Shown here in pieces: positions 55,804 through 62,700 of a stretch of 64,000 bases of DNA. The translations under genes were made by a program, and so were the position numbers. The DNA comes from JAPOXR01 sp965199765. GTDB taxonomy: Bacteria > Pseudomonadota > Alphaproteobacteria > Rhodobacterales > Rhodobacteraceae. Every line of letters begins with the position of its first letter. Positions within the stretch are counted from its first letter, which is position 1. The DNA is taken from NCBI GenBank assembly GCA_965199765.1, contig CBDATC010000001.1:1426001-1490000 (forward strand). The letters run 5' to 3'. The notes beneath the pieces were generated by a model. That model saw only the letters and a list, made by a program, of their open reading frames with translations. It was not told where the DNA came from and ran no database searches.

Positions 55804-56313
55804 GAATTGTAAACTGTCGGAAGCTGCTTTGGGGTAGCGGTCTGCAGCGTGTGTTTAGGCAATTTCTATTGGACTTATGTGATGATTGCCAATTCGATTT
55901 TTTGAATTCTCCAATCACGGGGTTGCAATCTGCGATTCAGATGTTTATATTCGGTCAGCCATTTCGGCAGACAGGGCGGTAGTAAAGATTGATCCGGCGG
56001 CGGGAGCCTGTGCCGGGTTCGTCGGATGCGCCGGTGCCGCGATGGAAATCCACAGAACACGAGACCTTCCGCCAAGCGGCGATCGGCGCGGTTTGGCCGT
56101 CGGTCCGTTTCAGAGGCGTCGTCCGCTGACATCCGCGCGGCATCGCGCCTCCGCTCCGCGCTTCATCAGGGAGGTCGGGTTGATTCTTATATATTTGTTC
56201 TTATATTTGTATTGTATTTTACTATTGTATATTGTTTATACATATGATGTAATGAGACGGCGCGCAGCGGAAACACGCTGCGGAGACACCGTTTTTGAGA
56301 AAGGAGACACCGC
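55804..56313. other. Intergenic stretch with an AT-rich block
   Basis: About 510 bp between the divergent hydrolase and Rpn genes. The middle part is GC-rich with no recognisable protein. From about 56183 to 56250 the composition switches sharply to alternating T, A and TTG/TAT words, ending 64 bp before the Rpn start. This could be the Rpn promoter region or the edge of an inserted segment. Confidence 0.45.
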
Positions 56314-57471
56314 ATGCCCAGCGCCGCGCCGGGGAAGCTCCCGCAGCCGATCCATGATAATTTCTTCCACCGGATGATCATGTCGAAGCCCCGCGCGCTG
56401 CAGGGGCTGTTGTCCGGCGCCTTGCCGAAGGCGCTCGCCGACGTCATCGACTGGGAGCATCCGCCGGAAGTCAAATCCGCCAAGCTGGGAACCGAAGCGG
56501 GAGGTCAGCTCATGGCCGACGGCTGGGCACGGCTTCGGCTCGGAAGCGGCCAGCGCCTCAACGTGGTCATCGAGCACAAAAGCGAAGCGGTTCCGGAGCT
56601 GCCGCAGCAGCTGCTCGCCTACGTTGCCGAAATTTGCAAACTGACCGCCGGATATCCCGGCGCGAAGCGTGGGATCAGCGAGCCGGTCATCGCCCTTGTG
56701 GTCAGCCACGCGAATGTGAAATGGAACGTGTCCAGGATGTATGCCGACGCTGTCGCGCCGTTGTCCGGCAGCCCGTTTTTTTTCAAGCCGGCAGCCCGCC
56801 GGTCCGGATTTGACGAATCTCTCGGACGGGACAGCTATCTGTCCGGGCTGGAAGGCTACCATTTGCTGGATCTGATCCAAGTCGGCGAGGCCGATATGCC
56901 GAAGGATGAATTTCTCCGCGGCGTTCTGGCGGCGTTGAAATGGCAGGGCAGAGACGGTATTACCAAAGAGGGGCAAGAGGCCATAGCGGGCTTGTTCACC
57001 GAGCCCGATGTTTTTGAGCATGCGGTGCTGTACGCGGATGAAGCGCTTAAACTGGAACCCGAACATCTTCTGGAGACGATGGCAAGCAGAGAAAGGAAAC
57101 GAGTGATGGGAACGCTTATGGAATTCTTCGAGCGGAAGGCGCAGGAGCAATTTTACGAAATGGGCAAAGCCGACGGCAAAGCCGAGGGAAGAGCCGAAGG
57201 AAAGGCCGAAGGAAAGGCCGAAGGTAAAGCCGAAGGAAAGGCTGAAGGAAAGGCTGAAGGAAAGGCTGAAGGTAAAGCCGAAGGCATGGTGGACTTGGTG
57301 TCCGACTTTCTGCGCCGCCGTTTCGGAAAGCTGCCCGATTGGGCGCGCGAGCGGCTGCAGGCCGCCGACAGCGCTGCTCTGAAACAGATCCATGCCGCGG
57401 CGATGACCGCGCAAAGCCTGGAATCCGCCTTTGCATCAGCGCCGGGCAATTCTTCCGGTTCGAATGCCTGA
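56314..57471 (+). CDS. Rpn-family recombination-promoting nuclease/putative transposase with AEGK repeats
   Basis: This 385-residue protein of the Rpn (YhgA-like, PD-(D/E)XK) family starts with PIHDNFFHRMI and has VVIEHKSEAVPELPQQLLAY, where the acidic-x-Lys nuclease pair lies near residue 90. From residue 286 there is a run of ten tetrapeptides, mainly AEGK, then FLRRRFGKLPDWARERL. Rpn proteins nick DNA and raise recombination; some promote their own spread. A truncated paralogue follows 315 bp downstream. The body of the gene is more GC-rich than the flanks by eye. A hairpin with a T run follows the stop. Confidence 0.85.
   Translation: MPSAAPGKLPQPIHDNFFHRMIMSKPRALQGLLSGALPKALADVIDWEHPPEVKSAKLGTEAGGQLMADGWARLRLGSGQRLNVVIEHKSEAVPELPQQLLAYVAEICKLTAGYPGAKRGISEPVIALVVSHANVKWNVSRMYADAVAPLSGSPFFFKPAARRSGFDESLGRDSYLSGLEGYHLLDLIQVGEADMPKDEFLRGVLAALKWQGRDGITKEGQEAIAGLFTEPDVFEHAVLYADEALKLEPEHLLETMASRERKRVMGTLMEFFERKAQEQFYEMGKADGKAEGRAEGKAEGKAEGKAEGKAEGKAEGKAEGKAEGMVDLVSDFLRRRFGKLPDWARERLQAADSAALKQIHAAAMTAQSLESAFASAPGNSSGSNA
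57169..57288 (+). repeat. Ten 12-bp coding repeats (AEGK type) in the first Rpn gene
   Basis: The units, each starting GCC or GCT and encoding four residues, are in order ADGK, AEGR, seven AEGK and AEGM. Consensus GCCGAAGGAAAG. They form a charged helical hinge between the nuclease part and the C-terminal domain. The units differ only at wobble positions, as expected from slippage or unequal exchange. Confidence 0.9.
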
Positions 57472-57480
57472 CTCTTATGA

Positions 57481-57501
57481 ACCTGTCAAACAGGTGTTTT
57501 T
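57481..57501 (+). terminator. Intrinsic terminator after the first Rpn gene
   Basis: ACCTGT, a three-base loop CAA, ACAGGT, then GTTTTT form a compact hairpin with a T run 10 bp after the Rpn stop. Confidence 0.5.
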
Positions 57502-57651
57502 GCACCAAGCCGCACAGCGGGCCTTTCACTTGGCCATGAAGTGTCAAAACAGCAGCGGAAAGACTCTTTGGCCGCACCGACGGTTATCCTGCGGACGAAG
57601 CGACTGCGCTGAGTTTGGCAGGGACCGTATTACAGCGGGGCGTTTCGCTAA

Positions 57652-57683
57652 CGGAACGTGTTTGATTTAGTTTGATCGTTCCG
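57652..57683. repeat. Inverted repeat between the two Rpn copies
   Basis: CGGAACG at 57652-57658 and CGTTCCG at 57677-57683 are perfect inverted repeats separated by 18 AT-rich bases that are themselves partly palindromic. No function is evident; it may be an operator or a scar of duplication. Confidence 0.4.
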
Positions 57684-57785
57684 CTCAAAACAAATCGGCT
57701 ATCCCCGCAGTATTCCCCGGAGCTTAGGAAGGCGCAGCCGCTGCATCAGGTCTTCGGCACTTGAAATAATAGCTCAACTCAGCCT

Positions 57786-58484
57786 GTGTGTTTTGGAGAA
57801 TCGAATGGCATCGTCCTGCCCCTTGATCAGGACAGCTGTCTGACCGGGCTGGAAGGATACCATTTTCTGGACCTGGTTTACGTCGACGAGACCGATATGC
57901 CGCAGGCCGCATTTCTGCACGGCGTTCCGGCGGCGTTGAAATGGCAGGGCAGAGACTGCATTGCCAAAGAGGGGCAAGAGGCCATAGCGGGCTTGTTCAC
58001 CGAGCCCGGTGTTTTTGAGCATGAGGTGCTGTGCGCGGATGAAGCGCTTAAACTGGAACCCGAACATCTTCTGGAGACGATGGCAGGCAGAGAAAGGAAA
58101 CAAGTGATGGGAACGCTTATGGAATTCTTCGAGCGGAAGGCGCAGGAACAATTTTACGAAATGGGCAAAGCCGACGGCAAAGCCGAGGGAATAGCCGAAG
58201 GAAGAGCGGAAGGAAGAGCCGAAGGAAGAGCGGAAGGAAGAGCGGAAGGAAGGGCCGAAGGAAGAGCCGAAGGAAGGGCCGAAGGAAGGGCCAAAGGTAT
58301 GGTGGACTTGGTGTCCGAACTTCTGCGCCGCCGTTTCGGAAAGCTGCCCGATTGGGCCCGCGAGCGGCTGCAGGCCGCCGACAGCGCTGCTCTGAAACAG
58401 ATCATGGACGCAGCGATGACCGCGAACAGCCTGGAATCCGCCTTTGCATCAGTGCCGGGCAATTCTTCCGGATCGAATGCCTGA
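57786..58484 (+). pseudogene. Truncated Rpn-family paralogue with AEGR repeats
   Basis: This frame of 232 codons matches the C-terminal 60 percent of the upstream Rpn gene: GLEGYHFLDL, ALKWQGRDCIAKEGQEAIAG, EHLLETMAGRERK, the repeat tract and the C-terminal domain. The N-terminal PD-(D/E)XK nuclease part is absent; homology begins near DQDSCLTGLEGY and the DNA before it is unrelated. The frame can begin at GTG 57786. Long identical stretches with the first copy (FERKAQEQFYEMGKADGKAE) show recent duplication or conversion, while the repeats differ. It cannot be a nuclease on its own but could make a regulatory fragment. Confidence 0.75.
58170..58301 (+). repeat. Eleven 12-bp coding repeats (AEGR type) in the truncated Rpn copy
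   Basis: The units are ADGK, AEGI, eight AEGR and AKGM. Consensus GCCGAAGGAAGA or GAAGG. The fourth residue is Arg in this copy and Lys in the first, so each array has been homogenised separately. Flanking sequence on both sides is nearly identical between copies. Confidence 0.9.
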
Positions 58485-58640
58485 ACACAAAGAGAAAGTG
58501 TGGGAAGAGCATCGCAGCCCCCGCGCGGGAGAATTTTGAGGCCATGTCGGTGCGTAGCGCCAAGGCTAACTGCTCCGAAAACGCAAAAAACTGCATGCAG
58601 GATAGACTTGACTCGTTGCATTTTCAGTCGAATCCATGCA

Positions 58641-58646
58641 TATAAT
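58641..58646 (+). promoter_or_regulatory. Possible -10 element of the complex I subunit gene
   Basis: TATAAT lies 28 bp before the ATG of the next gene. The nearest -35-like hexamers (TTGCAT with 19 bp spacing, TTGACT with 27 bp) are not ideally placed. Confidence 0.4.
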
Positions 58647-58673
58647 ATGCAAAGGCAAAGTGGGGAACTGACT

Positions 58674-58985
58674 ATGCGCGCGCGGATCTACCAGCCTTCA
58701 CGCAGCACGATGCAATCGGGCACAGCTCGTTCGCGTCATTGGGTGCTTGAATATGTGCCGAATGCTCCGAGAGCGATTGACCCTTTGATGGGTTGGACCA
58801 GTTCCGCCGATATGCTATCACAGATACAATTATCGTTTGATTCTCTTGATGCTGCGGTTAGCTACGCGAAAGATAAAGGTCTACAGTATTCGGTGTCGCA
58901 GCCGCAGAAGAGAAAGCCGATCAAGCGACCGCGCGGCTACGGTGAGAATTTTGCGTTCGAGCGCAGAGAAACTTGGACACACTGA
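58674..58985 (+). CDS. NADH dehydrogenase accessory subunit, NDUFS4-like (ETC complex I subunit)
   Basis: This 103-residue protein matches the bacterial relatives of NDUFS4: RARIYQPSRSTMQSG, HWVLEYVP, DPLMGWTSSADM, and the C-terminal GYGENFAFERRETWTH. In alphaproteobacteria it is an accessory subunit of respiratory complex I. ATG 58674 is preceded by GGGGAA. It is followed by tRNA-Arg, an adjacency I associate with Rhodobacterales. Confidence 0.9.
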   Translation: MRARIYQPSRSTMQSGTARSRHWVLEYVPNAPRAIDPLMGWTSSADMLSQIQLSFDSLDAAVSYAKDKGLQYSVSQPQKRKPIKRPRGYGENFAFERRETWTH

Positions 58986-59014
58986 CCTGCGAAATCAGTA
59001 ATTGATATAGCAAC

Positions 59015-59090
59015 GGCCCCTTAGCTCAATGGATAGAGCAGCTGACTTCTAATCAGCAGGTTCGAGGTTCGAGTCCTCGAGGGGTCGCCA
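59015..59090 (+). tRNA. tRNA-Arg (anticodon TCT)
   Basis: The 76 bases fold fully: acceptor GGCCCCT with AGGGGTC, D-arm GCTC/GAGC, anticodon stem GCTGA/TCAGC around CTTCTAA, T-arm CGAGG/CCTCG with TTCGAGT loop, discriminator G73 and an encoded CCA. The anticodon TCT reads AGA/AGG arginine codons. Its 3' end is a common integration site for mobile elements. Confidence 0.97.
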
Positions 59091-59728
59091 TTCTGGAACA
59101 ATAGTGTGAACGCCGTTCGCCGGTTACACGCCCACTTAAATCGCTAGCAAACCGAACAGTTCGCGTGCCTGTGCCCGAAGCCGAAACGCGCGGTCTTCAT
59201 GGTGACCGCGATGGTTCTCATCGCGCTGTGGCCGATTGCTCCATTATGCCTAAATTCTAGGGATAGACTCCGGAAACCTTCACTTACGAAAGGCTTATCG
59301 CTCCGATGCTGCAACGCATCACGGCCACTGACCGAGGAATAATCATGGTCGCTCTGATAATCGGCGTTGCTGGCTCACAAAATTAGGAACGAGCTGCCTA
59401 TTGCTCATATGAAGCTTGGTTTTGATCATGCCCGGCATACCCAGGAAACAGGCCAACGCGAATTGCCAATCGTTCAAATTGTCGATTGCTGAAAATAATC
59501 TTCAAAATACTCAGTTTTCCTGTCTGCAATGAAATTTTTTGGACAACCACCTATCAATCAGATCCAATCATCAATCATTGGTCAGCCAAGACAATCAAAG
59601 AGATCTGTTGTCTGAATTCAGTTCCCCGCTGCTTGGCCCCGCCCACCTAAAGTGTTGAATGTGCTAGGACAAAAGTGCTAACTTTTGGGTGGCCTCGGAT
59701 TGGGTCTCCAAGCGGTTGGTTCATCACA
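59091..59728. other. Stretch between tRNA-Arg and the helicase gene
   Basis: About 640 bp without a recognisable gene. Short frames on both strands resemble no family I know. I see no integrase and no second copy of the tRNA 3' end inside the window. It probably contains the promoter of the large gene that follows. Confidence 0.4.
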
Positions 59729-62700
59729 ATGCACGAAAACTCTGACTTTGAGGGCGAGCGAAAACCAGCCATTTCGTTGGATGCCGAGTTCGTGTCGTGC
59801 GTGAATTTCGCCTCGGCCCAGAACGATATTCCGGTCATTCGTGCGCTTTCTCTCAAAAACAACGGCAAAATGGCTGCAACAGACCTTGAAGTCCGTGTTT
59901 CAATGTTTCCTCCAGTCATTCGGATGAAGACATGGACCATCGATTATTTGCCGCCTGATGACGGGATCTCACTTCGGGATTTCTCCACGCCATTTAATTC
60001 AGAAAAGCTTGCAGGCTTAAATGAAACGGAGCGCGGGACCCTTACCTTTGAAGTGCTCCAGAGGGACAAAATCCTTGTTCAAGAAAAACACGATTTGAGC
60101 CTTTTGGCGAAAGATCACTGGGGCGGCCTTGCAGATATGGATTGTCTGCTTGCGGCTTACGTTCCACCAAATGATGACTGCGTGGCATCGTTGTTGAGGA
60201 CTGCATCAAGCATACTGGAAGCCGCTGGACATGATGGGGCGCTTGAAGGTTACCAATCATACAGCCCTGCTCGTGCTTGGATGATCGCCGGTGCCATTTG
60301 GTCTGCCGCCACTGGACTTGGTTTGACTTATGTCAATCCGGAATCTGCTTTCGAGGCGCGTGGGCAAAAGATCCGCTCGCCAGAGCGCATCATGCGCGAA
60401 GGGATTGCTACCTGCCTCGATACGTCTTTGCTCCTTGCCGCCGCTTGGGAGCAAGCGGGGCTGCACCCGGTTGTTTTATTCTCCGAAGGACACGCTTTTT
60501 GCGGTGTTTGGTTGACACCAAAAGACTTTGGAGCGGTGATCGAACCGGATGTTGTTGCCGTGCGCAAAGCCATTCAGGCGCACGAGTTTGTTGCTGTTGA
60601 GACCATGCTGCTGACCAAACGGCCAGCGATAGGGTTTGATGAAGCCTCTGACGCGGGCCGTGCGCTCCTGGCTGAACGGCATGAACATGAATTCGTTTTG
60701 GCGATCGACATTTCGCGTGCGCGTTCTGCCAGAATTCGTCCTCTTTCCAGTCGCCTCGTCGAAGCCGAAAGCGCCGAAATCCCAGATGAAGTCGCGCCCG
60801 CAGGTCTGCCGAAACCGATGGATTTTGAGATGCTGCCGGAGGATGTTGACGAGTCGGTGCCGGACACGCCAAAGGGACGCATTGAACGCTGGCAAAGCAA
60901 GCTGCTGGATCTTTCGCTTCGCAATCGCTTGCTCAATTTCAAACCGACCAAGCAAACCGTGCCCTGCCTTATAGCGGATGTCAGTTCCCTTAAAGATGCG
61001 CTTGCGGCCGGAAAGTCCTTCAAGATCTGCCCGTTGTTGGAAGAAGACCCGATTGGCGCGCGGCAGGTCAGCCCGGAAGAGCGCGAGGCGATAATCTCGA
61101 GTGCCGTGCAAAATGCTTATGAACGTGGCCAGGTCACCATCCCGCTCAATAAATCCGATACCGACAAACGGTTGCTGGCATTGTTCAGAAAGGCGAAAAG
61201 CGACCTTGCCGAAGGCGGTACAAACACTTTGTTTTTAGCAGCGGGGTTTCTTCGCTGGCAACGAGAAGGTGAAAGTCGATCGTATCGCGCACCGCTATTG
61301 CTGATCCCAATCAAGTTGACGCGACGTTCTGCGAGATCAGAATTTCGAATTGTTCATCACGAAGACGAGGTGCATTTCAACACGACGCTTCTCGAATTCC
61401 TGAAACGCGATTTTGATCTGTCATTGCCGGAATTGGAAGGTGATCTGCCAACCGATGAGAGCGGTATCAACCTGCCGCTGATTTTTCAGTTGATCCGAAA
61501 CAAGGTTCGCAATGTGCGCGGATTTGAAGCGATAGAAGAATCGGCGATCTCAACCTTCTCTTTCGTCAAATACCTAATGTGGAAAGACTTGGTCGACCGT
61601 ACCGAAGATTTGCGCAACAACCGGTTGGTTGCTCATCTGGTGGATAATCCGGACCAGGCTTTTGATGTTGGCGGTCATGCCGAAACTGTTCTGCCGAAAG
61701 ATCTTGACCGACGACTGAAGCCGCAGGAACAGTTAACACCTCTGCCTGTTGACAGCTCGCAGCTCGCTGCTGTTGTCGCAGCGATGCAAGAGCGTGACTT
61801 TGTCCTGATTGGCCCACCTGGAACCGGCAAGAGCCAGACCATTACTAATATCATTTGCCAGTGTCTCGCCCACGGCAAAACAATTCTCTTCGTTGCGGAA
61901 AAGGCGGTGGCCCTTGATGTTGTCCAGAGACGGCTGCACGCACATGGCTTAGGCGATGCGGTGCTGGAACTGCATTCAAACAAGACCGACCGAAAACGGG
62001 TGTTGACCCAGCTCGGATGCAGCTGGGATCGCGCGGCAGGGCAGAGCGAGCAAGATTGGATCCGCGTGAACAAAGACCTGCGGATCAAGCGCGACCAGTT
62101 GAACGCCTATGTAGAGGCGCTGCATCATAAAGGAACACAAGGCTTTTCAATCTTCGACGCTTTGGGTTGGATTGCGGCGCAGCCTAAGGGATTGCAACTG
62201 AATTTCGCGGATAAAGATGCGCATGATGCCGAGAGCTTTCTTCAATTGGAAGGCTTGGCCGATGAACTCAGCCGCACTTGCGCCGCGACGTCTGAATTGC
62301 CCAAGATGGAATTGGTTGCGGCAGAGGATTGGTCGTTCGCTTGGGAAAATGACTTCTTGGAGGCGGTTGAACATCTGCGTCAAGCTGCCGACCGGATTCT
62401 ATGCCAAGGGCAATCGCTTTTCGGATGTCTCGGGATAGATGGCAATGCGGCTATGACGCCTGCTCGCATGGCAATGCTCGACACCTTGGTTGAACGCACT
62501 GAAGCTGAAGCACGGAACCTGTGCTCGGTTCCGGAGCTCAGCAAGACCGGGTTGTTGGCGGCACTGGATGCCTTTAAGGACCTCGTTGGACGGGTGGCAG
62601 CTGCTAAGGCAGAGCTTGCTGCGTTCTATCCAGAAGACGTTGTTTTGCGCATGCCGCTGGAAAACTTTGATCTCAGCTGGCGCACAGCGAACGCGTCGAT

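Noticed and set aside
57169..58301. Two arrays of short regular repeats that could suggest CRISPR
   Set aside because: Units are 12 bp, directly adjacent without spacers, in frame and encode tetrapeptides of Rpn proteins.
59015..59090. Duplicate attachment site matching the tRNA-Arg 3' end inside the window
   Set aside because: I found no second copy of the tRNA 3' end up to position 64000; it would have to lie beyond the window.
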